64,000 nt of DNA. It comes from Nostoc sp. CENA543. Its GTDB lineage: Bacteria > Cyanobacteriota > Cyanobacteriia > Cyanobacteriales > Nostocaceae. Position numbers and translations under genes: made by a program. The notes beneath the pieces were generated by a model that was given only the letters and a program-made list of their open reading frames with translations, had not been told where the DNA came from and did no database searches. The stretch's first letter is position 1; each line of letters opens with the position of its first letter. Location of the stretch: assembly GCF_002896875.1 (NCBI RefSeq), contig NZ_CP023278.1:2170001-2234000 (forward strand). The letters are read 5' to 3'. Below, in pieces: positions 24,497 through 33,686 of the stretch.

Positions 24497-26890
24497 TCAG
24501 TGTTCAGGGTTTTCATTGAGTATTTCTTGCCTTAGTTTTTCAAAGCGTTTTTCTAACAAAGCTTTAAGCACTACTTTGGCAATCTTTTTTTGTTTTTCTT
24601 CTGAACTTAGCAACATATCTCTATATTCGTACTCAATTGCCTCTACAGATAGCAAATGATGGTGCAAGAAATCTATACTTTCTTGATGACCTTCAAGTGC
24701 TGATTGAAGCTCTAACTTCATAAATGATGGGTTATCTGACCAATAACGATTTGATTTAGCGGAAACCCAGGAATAATTTAAAGGAGAATTGATTGGATGA
24801 TCATCATTTCGTTCTACTTTCTCTCCCGTGAACTTATACCATGAATTCACTGCATAAAGATGATCAGCTTGGAGATCATTACGACCAGCATGAAGGGGTA
24901 AACCACGCTTCAGTTCATGAGAGTTATCACTCTTATCTCTGTATTTAAAATCTGATAAACCGTTTCTAATTGTAAATGCAAGTATTGCTAGACCCATTGT
25001 TCGACTAGCAGATGTCATAAGTACATCTTTAGTAGAGTAACCGTCTGCATCACATATCATTTCAAAACGATTTCCTAATTTCCCATTAGCTCCTATTATG
25101 GGTACTTCAGTGAAACGACTGTTGTCTTCAAGTTTTCCATTACTGAGATCAGATACTTCATCCCACTTGATTGTAGGTTTAGATAGATAGACTAACAATC
25201 TAGGAATATCCGCCAAAACCCGCTTGTCTATAGAAGAATGAGCTTTTTGATAAGCACCACCAAAAATAGAACCCCAATACCACCATTGAAGCTTTTTCAT
25301 TAAAGTCCCAGATGGATCTTGATATAACTTATTCCATACGGAATCAGTTAATACTGCTGCCAAAACCAAATCCATCTGGCGATATGGAAAATAAGATAAT
25401 TTGGGAAATCCAAGCTTTGCCTTCATAAAAAAGTAGGCACGTAATAGTTGTTTAGCTGCTTGGTTCTGAACTTTTTGAACTGTCTGACGAGATAAGTTAA
25501 GAATGAGTTTATCTGAATATCCCCAATCTTCAAGCTGCAAAATCGAACGTGCTGCTTCTTGAGATTGGGAAAAACCAGAAAGTGTATTATTTCTAAGTGA
25601 CCAATCATCACCTAGAGCTTCCGATAACTTTGCGTGTATTACAATGGTTTGTGCAAAAGACCTAGCAATAGATTCTGGAAACTTTAAACCTTTAACAACT
25701 TGTTCAGCATCTTCATTTTTTTCACCTAGAAAATCACCTATATTCCAAAAATTATCTATGCCTTCTTCTCTTGCTGGTTCTGGTAAAAGTTTCACATACT
25801 TCTTAAAATCTTTCATGCTCTGTAAGCAAGCAGATTTCATTATATCTCGAAGGCTAGAATCTGTTGTTGTAGTCTTCGCTACTAACAAATCAAAAGTTTC
25901 TAATTCAACTCCACCCATGTTGATTACTGAAAAAATACCTGATAGCCTATTAAATTCTTTTGAAGGTACTTCCAATACTGGGAATTGAAATTTTATGAGA
26001 TTATCTAGCATTCTTTCAAGTGTTGCTTTCCAGCTAGAGAAACTACGTCTAAGTTTTTTCCATTCCTCTTCATATTTTTTCTGCTCAATAAGATCATTTT
26101 GGTAATTTTCTTTTAACCTTTTACCTTCGTGAGTTTTGCCAATAATAACATCTTGTCTTTCATCAAATAAATCTATTAAAAAGTTTGCTGGATCAAATTG
26201 GAGTGATTTTCCATCATGATTTTCAATATATAATTTATCTAAGGGAAGATAAATACCCTCTTCCATACCAGTTTGTTTTTGTAATTCTTTAACTGTACAA
26301 AAATCAGCTAAATCAGATTCTGATTTTTCATAATAAAAAGGGCTGTTTTTATCAGTTTTTCTGTATTTTATGTAAACAAATGCTTCACAGACTTCTTCAT
26401 GTTGCATTTCTCTAATATTTGGCCATTTCAAATCTATTAAACCTAGTTTATTAAGGTTTAAGAACCATCTAAGTCTATAGTTTCTATTCAGTTCACTACC
26501 ATCAGCGAAATGATATGTTGTCCCAAAAATAAGATCCAGTGCAGTTAATCTCTGTTGTCCATCTAAAAGATAATCACAAGAATAAGCTTCACCTCTTTGT
26601 AGATATTGTGTTGATTTAAGTCCTTCAATTTCTTCCAGTTTAAGATTTGTTTTATTTAAGAATATTTCACGCAAAGTGTTTTCTGGTATGGATAGTGGCT
26701 TGTTAACAGACATAGTTTTACTGTCTGCTTCCGTACCAATAAGAGCTTGTCCAACAGGATATTCTAGTAGTATTGATGCTAGAAGAGATTGCCAACGTTC
26801 TGGATTCCAAACAAATGGGCGTTGAAAGTTAGGTAATAGCAAATCTCCTTTACGTAAAGAATATAGTAACTGTCCAAGAGTTCTCGACAT
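24497..26890 (-). CDS. DUF262/HNH (DUF1524-like) protein, probable Dnd-linked restriction effector
   Basis: A 797-residue protein with an N-terminal DUF262 (ParB/Srx-like NTPase) domain holding L-L-D-G-Q-Q-R-L-T-A at about 108-117 and the entry motif L-P-N-F-Q-R-P-F-V-W at 19-28. The C-terminal third has an HNH-like set, A-D-H-L-Y-A (Asp676-His677), I-N-S-P-L-N-Y-S-W (Asn701, Asn705) and S-N-R-Y-W. This order is that of GmrSD and of SspE, the phosphorothioate-sensing effector of Ssp systems. It lies in the dnd island beside dnd-associated gene 4, and dndFGH are not present, so it is a strong candidate for the restriction arm. Local base composition is AT-richer than that of the neighbours. 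Confidence 0.82.
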   Translation of the reverse strand: MSRTLGQLLYSLRKGDLLLPNFQRPFVWNPERWQSLLASILLEYPVGQALIGTEADSKTMSVNKPLSIPENTLREIFLNKTNLKLEEIEGLKSTQYLQRGEAYSCDYLLDGQQRLTALDLIFGTTYHFADGSELNRNYRLRWFLNLNKLGLIDLKWPNIREMQHEEVCEAFVYIKYRKTDKNSPFYYEKSESDLADFCTVKELQKQTGMEEGIYLPLDKLYIENHDGKSLQFDPANFLIDLFDERQDVIIGKTHEGKRLKENYQNDLIEQKKYEEEWKKLRRSFSSWKATLERMLDNLIKFQFPVLEVPSKEFNRLSGIFSVINMGGVELETFDLLVAKTTTTDSSLRDIMKSACLQSMKDFKKYVKLLPEPAREEGIDNFWNIGDFLGEKNEDAEQVVKGLKFPESIARSFAQTIVIHAKLSEALGDDWSLRNNTLSGFSQSQEAARSILQLEDWGYSDKLILNLSRQTVQKVQNQAAKQLLRAYFFMKAKLGFPKLSYFPYRQMDLVLAAVLTDSVWNKLYQDPSGTLMKKLQWWYWGSIFGGAYQKAHSSIDKRVLADIPRLLVYLSKPTIKWDEVSDLSNGKLEDNSRFTEVPIIGANGKLGNRFEMICDADGYSTKDVLMTSASRTMGLAILAFTIRNGLSDFKYRDKSDNSHELKRGLPLHAGRNDLQADHLYAVNSWYKFTGEKVERNDDHPINSPLNYSWVSAKSNRYWSDNPSFMKLELQSALEGHQESIDFLHHHLLSVEAIEYEYRDMLLSSEEKQKKIAKVVLKALLEKRFEKLRQEILNENPEH

Positions 26891-26958
26891 AATTATAACT
26901 CCTTATAATCAGAGAATAATAATAAATTATTATTTTACTTTACCTTCAAGTATTTTTA

Positions 26959-27429
26959 TTAAGATAAAAACCTACGCAAGTCAAATTCTCTTTGTTGTTC
27001 TTGCTGAAATCTTTCTGAACTTAAAACTAGCAGTATCCTTTCTGAGTAGTCAACTGCTCCTCTCATTTCATTTTGCAATATTTCTAGTCCGCCATTGGCG
27101 TACTCTTCAAATAATCTCAAGCGTTGATTTTCAAACTTTTCATTACCAACAGATAAAATAGCAAGTTCCTTTTCTTCAACAATTGCCAGAAGTTTAATGA
27201 TGAGATCATATCCTCTAGTTAAAAAATGCTCTTGGCCTATAGGGGATGGTTCTCGTTTAGAAATTTCGCCCAAGGGTACACGCTTTTTATGCTTTGCACC
27301 TAACGCAGCAGCAAAGACAATGACATCAGCAAATGTTTGAAAAGGCCCTGTACTACCATCTGAAGAGGTTAACGCTTTCACTAACTCAGCTTTATCTTTA
27401 GCAACCCTGATTCTACCCGTTTCTGCCAT
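26959..27429 (-). CDS. Dnd system-associated protein 4
   Basis: A 156-residue protein with a basic N-terminus (R-I-R-V-A-K-D-K-A-E-L), F-Q-T-F-A-D-V-I-V-F-A-A-A-L-G-A-K-H-K-K-R-V-P-L in the middle, and a charged helical C-terminus (R-F-Q-Q-E-Q-Q-R-E-F-D-L-R). The 'F-x-x-x-x-D-x-x-x-x-A-A-A-L-G' pattern matches the DNA phosphorothioation-associated protein 4 family as I remember it. Function is unknown. It is 68 bases upstream of the DUF262/HNH gene on the same strand, so the two are likely one transcript. It does not look like DndE. Confidence 0.7.
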   Translation of the reverse strand: MAETGRIRVAKDKAELVKALTSSDGSTGPFQTFADVIVFAAALGAKHKKRVPLGEISKREPSPIGQEHFLTRGYDLIIKLLAIVEEKELAILSVGNEKFENQRLRLFEEYANGGLEILQNEMRGAVDYSERILLVLSSERFQQEQQREFDLRRFLS

Positions 27430-27678
27430 GATATTGATAATCGCTTTGTAGCTATATTAGCCGAAAAGTAGAAGTAATGCCTAGATTTGCTGAGGTAGAG
27501 AAAGCTGAGGACTGGTTATTTCATTAAGAATGAGCAACCTGTCAAAATCTATGGGGTGAATTCCTAAGAGTAGCAAAATACTCACGGCTATATCTTCGGC
27601 AACATTATTCCCTATTTTTTGGGTTGAGGGAGTGAGAGACTAAGAGGGAAAATGTTATGTATTCACTTTTAATTATTT

Positions 27679-28866
27679 ATGACTAGTATTTCCACTGCAC
27701 AGGTTAAGCTACAACAACATCGAGAACAATTCCCAGCTTTAGCGAATAAGCGTTATTTTAACTATGGTGGACAGGGGCCAATGCCTCAAGCCACAATAGA
27801 CACGATCGCACAAACTATATCTTACATTCAGCAGATTGGCCCCTTTGGAAGTGAGGCTGGTGCTTGGTTAACAGCACAAATGCCCACCGTCAGAAACGCG
27901 ATCGCCTCTGAATTAAGCGTTACACCTGATACAATCTCTTTTACGGATAATGTCACCGTAGGTTGCAATATTGCTTTGTGGGGAATAAACTGGCAAGCAG
28001 GCGACCATCTCTTACTCTCAGACTGCGAACATCCTGGAGTTGTAGCTGCTAGTCAAGAAATTAGTCGTCGGTTTGGAGTGGAAGTTACAACCTGTCCTTT
28101 ACAAGCAACTGTAAATGATGGCGATCCCGTAGCCATTGTTGCTCAAAATTTGCGTCCTCAGACGCGCCTAGTCGTACTCAGTCATATTTTTTGGAACACT
28201 GGTCAAGTGCTACCTCTAGATAAAATCGTAGAGGTATGTAAAAACAATAATTCTCTCTTATTAATAGATGCAGCCCAATCCGTTGGGGCTTTACCTTTGA
28301 ACTTAGCAGAATTGGGAGTAGATTTCTATGCTTTTACGGGTCACAAATGGTTATGCGGCCCCGAAGGTGTGGGGGGTTTGTATGTGCGTCCAGAAAGTCT
28401 AGAACATCTGCATCCGACTTTTATCGGGTTGTATGGAATTATGGTTGATAGCCAATCTCGACCTGTGAACTGGAAACCAGATGCAAGACGCTATGAAGTA
28501 TCTACCCCACCTTACCCATTATATTTAGGTTTGCGAGAGGCGATCGCAACTCATCAAAAATGGGGAACACCACAAGAACGTTACACCCAAATTCGCCACA
28601 ACAGCGAATATTTATGGCGACGTTTAACCGCATTACCCCATATCAAATGTCTCCGCACAGCACCCCCAGAATGCGGTATAGTCTCCTTTCAATTAACAAA
28701 TCATCAACCCCTAAAATTGTTGCAATTTCTCGATACTCAAAAAATATTAACCCGCACCCTTGCCGATCCCAGTTGTATCCGCACCACCGTTCATTATTTA
28801 ACTTTAGAGTCAGAAATCGACCACTTAGTTGAAGCCGTAGAAAAATTTTTGGTCAATAGTCATTAG
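27679..28866 (+). CDS. Class-V aminotransferase-fold PLP enzyme (cysteine desulfurase/C-DES-like)
   Basis: A 395-residue fold-type I PLP enzyme of the NifS/SufS/C-DES group. The lysine that binds PLP is in F-T-G-H-K-W (about 227-232), with L-L-I-D-A-A-Q-S-V-G-A-L-P as the cofactor-binding aspartate region and F-N-Y-G-G-Q-G-P-M at the N-terminus. It resembles the cyanobacterial cystine C-S lyase (C-DES) group; a Cys near the C-terminus (D-P-S-C-I-R-T-T) could be mechanistic. Because it borders the dnd island it could supply sulfur as DndA does, but it may be a housekeeping neighbour. The last four residues (V-N-S-H) and the stop are encoded by the TCAATAG/TCATTAG repeat that follows. Confidence 0.82.
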   Translation: MTSISTAQVKLQQHREQFPALANKRYFNYGGQGPMPQATIDTIAQTISYIQQIGPFGSEAGAWLTAQMPTVRNAIASELSVTPDTISFTDNVTVGCNIALWGINWQAGDHLLLSDCEHPGVVAASQEISRRFGVEVTTCPLQATVNDGDPVAIVAQNLRPQTRLVVLSHIFWNTGQVLPLDKIVEVCKNNNSLLLIDAAQSVGALPLNLAELGVDFYAFTGHKWLCGPEGVGGLYVRPESLEHLHPTFIGLYGIMVDSQSRPVNWKPDARRYEVSTPPYPLYLGLREAIATHQKWGTPQERYTQIRHNSEYLWRRLTALPHIKCLRTAPPECGIVSFQLTNHQPLKLLQFLDTQKILTRTLADPSCIRTTVHYLTLESEIDHLVEAVEKFLVNSH

Positions 28867-28922
28867 TCAATAGTCAATAGTCATTAGTCATTACTCATTA
28901 CTCATTACTCATTACTCATTAC
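28852..28922. repeat. Heptamer array invading the 3' end of a gene
   Basis: Units TCAATAG, TCATTAG and then TCATTAC run without a break from inside the last codons of the PLP enzyme to just before the glycosyltransferase gene. The coding stop TAG belongs to a repeat unit. Confidence 0.85.
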
Positions 28923-28956
28923 TTCTACCTTGTCTCCCTTGTCCCCAATCCCCACA

Positions 28957-30048
28957 ATGCAACGTCCAATCCTATACGTAGCCATTACCAATCACGGCTT
29001 CGGCCATGCTACACGCACCGCATCTGTAGCGGCGACAATTCAAAAGTTGTGTCCAGAAGTGCTGTTAATTATGGTGACTACTGCGCCTCGGTGGTTACTA
29101 GAGTGCTATATCGAGGGTGATTTTATTCATCGTCCCCGCGCTTTTGATTTGGGTGTGGTGCAAGCTGATAGCTTAAATATGGATAAGGACGCGACTTTGG
29201 CGAGGTTGCTGGAGATTAAAAAGCAGCAAAATTCCTTAATTGCTTCAGAAGTGAACTTTATCCGCCAAAATCGAGTGCAGTTGATATTTGCAGATATTCC
29301 GTTTCTCGCGCCATTATTCGCCCAAAAAGCAGGTATACCTTGCTGGATGATGAGTAATTTTGGCTGGGACTTTATCTATCGTGACTGGGGTGGGGAATTT
29401 GTGGCTATTGCTGATTGGATAAGTGAATGCTATCAAAAGTGCGATCGCTTGTTTCGTTTACCCTTTCACGAACCTATGCCAGCTTTCCCCCATATTACCG
29501 ATGTCGGCTTAACTGGTGGTACTCCCCGTTACACAGCCGAAGCAATTCGTACTATTTGGGGAATCACCGCACCTCCAGAGAAAACTATCTTACTCACCTT
29601 CGGCGGTTTGGGTTTACAACAAATTCCTTACGATAACCTACGCCATTTTCCCCAATGGCAATTTATTGTCTTTGATCAGTCTGCCCCTGATTTACCGAAT
29701 TTAATCAAAATTAATGACCGCAAATTTCGCCCAGTCGATTTTATGCCCATCTGTGGTAAAGTAATTTCTAAGCCTGGTTACGGCACATTTTCTGAAGCTA
29801 CTTTATTAGATATACCTTTAGTTACAATCCCCCGTGATGATTTTGCAGAAGCAGCTTTTCTTTTAGAAGGCTTAGTAAACTACAACTCTCATCAAATTAT
29901 CCAACCGGAGGAGTTCTTTCAAGGTAACTGGGATTTCTTAAATCAACCATTACAACCACCACAAAAAACACACCCTTTAGCTAAGGATGGAAATCAGGCG
30001 ATCGCCCAAGCTATGATTAATTACCTTCAGGAGCATAAGTATAAGTAG
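28957..30048 (+). CDS. GT-B fold glycosyltransferase (MurG/UDP-glycosyltransferase-like)
   Basis: A 363-residue protein beginning M-Q-R-P-I-L-Y-V-A-I-T-N-H-G-F-G-H-A-T-R, the glycine loop of GT-B glycosyltransferases. The nucleotide-sugar side has L-L-T-F-G-G-L-G (about 219-226) and the late P-G-Y-G-T-F-S-E-A (about 269-277), which usually contacts the donor. There is no signal peptide or membrane span. Donor and acceptor are unknown. ATG at 28957 is preferred to TTG at 28930, which lies in pyrimidine-rich repeat DNA. Confidence 0.8.
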   Translation: MQRPILYVAITNHGFGHATRTASVAATIQKLCPEVLLIMVTTAPRWLLECYIEGDFIHRPRAFDLGVVQADSLNMDKDATLARLLEIKKQQNSLIASEVNFIRQNRVQLIFADIPFLAPLFAQKAGIPCWMMSNFGWDFIYRDWGGEFVAIADWISECYQKCDRLFRLPFHEPMPAFPHITDVGLTGGTPRYTAEAIRTIWGITAPPEKTILLTFGGLGLQQIPYDNLRHFPQWQFIVFDQSAPDLPNLIKINDRKFRPVDFMPICGKVISKPGYGTFSEATLLDIPLVTIPRDDFAEAAFLLEGLVNYNSHQIIQPEEFFQGNWDFLNQPLQPPQKTHPLAKDGNQAIAQAMINYLQEHKYK

Positions 30049-30059
30049 AAACTGTAGGC

Positions 30060-30260
30060 CAATTACATGGTATAATATGCCTCAAAGATTTTAATGTTGA
30101 CAATAGTTATCCAATTTTTACCAAACAAAAATACCCAGTGCATTTACGCCGCCACTTCAAAAAATTAATTAAACTTCCTGGTCTTCACAAAAAAGCTATT
30201 GGTAAAGCGTTAATCACTTATTTTAATAATAGTTTATCTCTTTACTTATCCCAATATTAG
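30060..30260 (+). pseudogene. Possible remnant of an unidentified gene
   Basis: An open frame without a start codon reads ...I-I-C-L-K-D-F-N-V-D-N-S-Y-P-I-F-T-K-Q-K-Y-P-V-H-L-R-R-H and ends S-L-Y-L-S-Q-Y at the TAG at 30258. The composition looks protein-like, but I cannot place the family. It may be the 3' fragment of a deleted gene between the glycosyltransferase and the acyltransferase. Confidence 0.25.
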
Positions 30261-30303
30261 GACTGAATCCTTACAGTTTAATTTCCAAAATATCTATCTA
30301 TAT

Positions 30304-31341
30304 ATGCAATTTACAAAAGAACAAACAAATATTGCTAAAGGTGTAGCAATTTGTTTAATGTTTGTCCACCATCTATTTACTTACAACAACCGACTGCTAA
30401 ATGGGAATAGTTATATTCCACTAATCCCCTTTTTTAATGCAGAAGTCTACATAGGTAGTTTTGGAAATATATGCGTCTCAATGTTCTTGTTTCTGTCTGG
30501 CTACGGAATGTTCCTTGGATATCTTCGCTCTGAAAAAAAACTTTTAAAATACTCAATAGAAAAAGTTAAAAATTTCTACTTGACATACTGGTTGTACTTT
30601 CTAATTTTTATACCAATTGGAATATTTTTCTTTCCAAAAGTAAATATTTGGGATTCAGAACAATTGCGTTACTTACCACAACCAAGAATATTCTTAGAAA
30701 ATTTTGTAGGTTGGAGTTCAACATATAATGGGGAATGGTGGTTTGTTTGGACGTTTGTTATTAGCATTCTGTTTCTATTTCCCTTGTACATGATATTAGT
30801 AGACAGAAATATTACTTTAGTCGCTTTTGTAAGCATATTTTTATGGTCTTTAAGCTCACAAGTAAATCCTTACGAGCATCTCGGTTTTATTTATTGGCAA
30901 CCATCGTTCGCATTAGGAATAATATGCGCTAAATTAAAATTCTTTTCAAGTTATCTAATTAAAGATTTTGACAAAACTGGATGGATTTGGATCTTTGCTT
31001 GGCTGTTGCTGTGTTTTATTCTGAGATTTAAATTTGGTGGACATAGATATGATTTTATCATAGTACCTTTTTTTATATATTTTTCTTGTAGAGCGGTAGC
31101 GATACTAAGTTTGTCTAAATTGATTGCTTACTTAGGTAAATATTCATTTCCTCTGTGGCTCACCCATTCTTTCTTCTGTTACTACTACTTCCAAGATATT
31201 GTTTATTGCCCGAAATGGTCTCCTTGCATATTTATACTATTAACAACGATGTCACTTCTGTCAGTTTTAGGCATAGAGATATTGTGTTCTTATTTTCTAG
31301 AACTTAAGAAAGTGTTTGTAAAAAGTAATCCTCATGGCTAA
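30304..31341 (+). CDS. Acyltransferase 3 family membrane protein
   Basis: A 345-residue integral membrane protein with about ten hydrophobic segments, from residue 10 to near 335. The start (I-A-K-G-V-A-I-C-L-M-F-V-H-H-L-F) holds the conserved histidine pair of acyltransferase 3/OafA-type enzymes, and F-L-F-L-S-G-Y-G-M-F follows. Such enzymes O-acetylate or succinylate polysaccharides, lipids or peptides in the cell envelope. The region is notably AT-rich, and a remnant-like ORF precedes it, which hints at acquisition. The acceptor is unknown. Confidence 0.8.
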   Translation: MQFTKEQTNIAKGVAICLMFVHHLFTYNNRLLNGNSYIPLIPFFNAEVYIGSFGNICVSMFLFLSGYGMFLGYLRSEKKLLKYSIEKVKNFYLTYWLYFLIFIPIGIFFFPKVNIWDSEQLRYLPQPRIFLENFVGWSSTYNGEWWFVWTFVISILFLFPLYMILVDRNITLVAFVSIFLWSLSSQVNPYEHLGFIYWQPSFALGIICAKLKFFSSYLIKDFDKTGWIWIFAWLLLCFILRFKFGGHRYDFIIVPFFIYFSCRAVAILSLSKLIAYLGKYSFPLWLTHSFFCYYYFQDIVYCPKWSPCIFILLTTMSLLSVLGIEILCSYFLELKKVFVKSNPHG

Positions 31342-31468
31342 AGTAGATTTTAGAGCTAAGGAATTTTGCTTTCATTTGAGTGATTGTCATATTAAACGCT
31401 TACTCAAAAAAATGGGTTTATGGACAAAATCCAAATCTATTCTCGCCACACTTCAATCGGATTCCTAT

Positions 31469-31882
31469 ATGACACACTTCCAAAAACTACTAAGAATTAC
31501 TACTAACGGCAAATCCTTTCACAACATCACCTCAAAAATCGCAGCGATAGTTGCTGAATCGGGAGTAGAAACCGGACTTTGCACTTTATTTCTACGCCAC
31601 ACTTCTGCTAGTTTAGTCATCCAAGAAAACGCCGATCCTGATGTACTCGTTGACTTAGCTAACTTTATGGCAAAACTCGTACCAGAATCAGGTCAATATA
31701 TTCATGATGCCGAAGGCGCAGATGATATGCCAGCACATATCCGCACAGCACTAACACACACATCAGAACATATACCTATTAATCGAGGTCATTTAGTGCT
31801 AGGAACTTGGCAAGGAATCTATATTTGGGAACATCGGCAGCGCAGTCACTCCAGAGAATTAGTAGTTCACATTTCCGGATAG
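31469..31882 (+). CDS. YjbQ/UPF0047 family protein (secondary thiamine-phosphate synthase)
   Basis: A 137-residue protein with the family signatures R-H-T-S-A-S-L-V-I-Q-E-N-A-D-P-D-V (about 47-63), a histidine in Y-I-H-D-A-E-G (about 83), H-T-S-E-H-I-P-I (about 101) and L-G-T-W-Q-G-I-Y-I-W-E-H-R near the end. YjbQ has weak thiamine-phosphate synthase activity in vitro; the physiological role is unsettled. The start at 31469 matches the family; a frame running back to 31334 adds 45 residues (R-A-K-E-F-C-F-H-L-S-D-C-H...) that do not belong to the family and may be leftover coding DNA. Confidence 0.92.
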   Translation: MTHFQKLLRITTNGKSFHNITSKIAAIVAESGVETGLCTLFLRHTSASLVIQENADPDVLVDLANFMAKLVPESGQYIHDAEGADDMPAHIRTALTHTSEHIPINRGHLVLGTWQGIYIWEHRQRSHSRELVVHISG

Positions 31883-32034
31883 TCTTGCTACCTAGACGCG
31901 AATTCTCGCGTCTCAACAAACTAATTTTAAAAATTACATAACAAAAATTAATATTTATTTATATTAATTTTATTTTAGTGATTTTTTGTCATATAATTAA
32001 ATTTATTTGTAGCTTCTAGGCTATCTCAATACAG

Positions 32035-32784
32035 ATGCAGCAAAGTACTGTACCCAACAACAGTTTTCAACTTATTGATGAAATCCTGTCGCAAAATCAT
32101 GTTAATCTTTTAACTCTTAATCCTGATAAAACAAAAATCACTAGCTTTGTAGAATTAGAAGTATTAATTAGAGAAAACACCACCGATAATCGATTAATTC
32201 ATACTATACAAAAAACTTTAGAAATTATAGTTAAATCTCAATTAAACAACTTCCCAGAAAATGTCTTCTGGGATTTTGATTTTATGGTTAGTAGCATGTT
32301 ATTCCAAGCATTGACTGCCAAGGATAATGCGATTGTATTTCTAGGAAAATTTGCTCATAAAATGGTTTCGCTAACAGATTTATTCGGCATGAATAGTGAA
32401 ATTAGATTTCGTTATGTACACGATTTCATTTATGGTTTTGAATGGGCAAAATGGGTACAAAAAGACCCAAAAAACCGTGCCAATATCGAGCCTTTTAGCT
32501 TAACTTTTCTGGATTATTTACTAGCAAAACACCAAGAACTAATCCAACGGATTCGTCGTGGTAAATCTCAATCATATAAATTATGTGATAACGGTTTTCG
32601 CAACCCTTTCACATTCTCCCGCGAACCAGATGATGAGTATCGTTTATTAACTCACTTAGCCAAAGCCCAACTTATTCCGGTGGCTGCTTGGGATTGGAAT
32701 GCTGTCCCCATGTGGAACAAACCTTTTCAGGAAAAGCGTGAACAATTAGCATTAGAGTTGAATATTCAACCCCAAAAACACTGA
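32035..32784 (+). CDS. Conserved hypothetical protein
   Basis: A 249-residue soluble protein with no signal peptide or membrane span. Features seen are a predicted-helical N-terminal half, W-D-F-D-F-M-V-S-S-M-L near 82-92, F-L-G-K-F-A-H-K-M near 105, F-R-Y-V-H-D-F-I-Y-G-F-E-W-A-K-W near 124-139, and a C-terminal F-R-N-P-F-T-F-S-R-E-P-D-D-E-Y-R block. I do not recognise the family. Its stop overlaps the start of the Nif3-like gene by one base (TGATG), so the two are translationally coupled and perhaps functionally linked. Confidence 0.7.
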   Translation: MQQSTVPNNSFQLIDEILSQNHVNLLTLNPDKTKITSFVELEVLIRENTTDNRLIHTIQKTLEIIVKSQLNNFPENVFWDFDFMVSSMLFQALTAKDNAIVFLGKFAHKMVSLTDLFGMNSEIRFRYVHDFIYGFEWAKWVQKDPKNRANIEPFSLTFLDYLLAKHQELIQRIRRGKSQSYKLCDNGFRNPFTFSREPDDEYRLLTHLAKAQLIPVAAWDWNAVPMWNKPFQEKREQLALELNIQPQKH

Positions 32785-33575
32785 TGAAAATTGCTGATTT
32801 AATTACTTGGTTTGAAGCATGGGCAAATCCGACTTGGTGCGAAAGTTGGGATAACTGTGGCTGGCAGGTTGAACCAGGTGTATTACAAGAGTCCGCGAGG
32901 GTGTTGGTATGTTTAACACCAACATTAGCTGTCATGGAAGAAGCGATCGCCTTAAATGCTAATCTAATTTTTGCCCATCATCCCCTTATTTTTAGCCCTC
33001 CCAAATCTTTCCGCACAGGTGAACCAATTACCGAAATGGTGCGGTTAGCCTTCACCCACAACATCGGGATCTATACAGCCCACACCAATTTTGATCAAGT
33101 CGCCGACGGTACAGCTGACGTATTAGCACAAATCTTAGAACTTAAAGATGTCGCCCCCATCGTTCCCACCCAAAACGGTTTAGGTTATGGACGTGTGGGA
33201 TTATTAGCACCATTCTTGACGCTACAAGAACTACTCACAGTCATTCAAACCCGCCTTACCCCCCCAGATTTAATCTTTTCCCCCAGTGTTGACTTACAAA
33301 AGACAATTTCCAAAGTAGCGGTTTTAGGGGGTTCAGGGGCTAGCTTTATTAGTGCAGTAGTGAAAACCGGCGCACAAGCGTATCTGACAGCCGATTGTAA
33401 ATTCCATCAATTCCAAGAAAGCCGCGATCGCCATCTCATTTTAATTGATGCCGGACACTATGCCACAGAACGCCCCGCCTGCGATCGCCTAGTCCAAAAA
33501 TTCCAGTCCTTAAACCTCGATTGGGTACAACTCAGCACCAAAGACGAAGACTTCCGCCAATTTTTTCAATCTTAG
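32784..33575 (+). CDS. Nif3-like dinuclear metal-centre hexameric protein
   Basis: A 263-residue member of the NIF3/YbgI (DUF34) family, which forms hexameric rings with a two-metal site. The metal ligands are visible in F-A-H-H-P-L-I-F (about 64-71), T-A-H-T-N-F-D (about 97-103), D-C-K-F-H and D-A-G-H-Y-A-T-E-R-P (about 227-236). The family is sometimes annotated GTP cyclohydrolase 1 type 2, but its function is unsettled. It is coupled to the hypothetical gene upstream. The stop codon TAG falls at the start of a TCAATAG repeat. Confidence 0.93.
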   Translation: MKIADLITWFEAWANPTWCESWDNCGWQVEPGVLQESARVLVCLTPTLAVMEEAIALNANLIFAHHPLIFSPPKSFRTGEPITEMVRLAFTHNIGIYTAHTNFDQVADGTADVLAQILELKDVAPIVPTQNGLGYGRVGLLAPFLTLQELLTVIQTRLTPPDLIFSPSVDLQKTISKVAVLGGSGASFISAVVKTGAQAYLTADCKFHQFQESRDRHLILIDAGHYATERPACDRLVQKFQSLNLDWVQLSTKDEDFRQFFQS

Positions 33576-33686
33576 TCAATAGTCATTACTCATTACTCAG
33601 CACTCACTACTCCTACCTTGTCCCCAATCCCTTTTATAAGCCTTTGATGAATTTTGTTTGAATTTTGAATAATAGGGCTTGACTAT

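Noticed and set aside
26959-27429. This gene as dndE
   Set aside because: Length and motifs do not fit DndE; it matches Dnd-associated protein 4 better.
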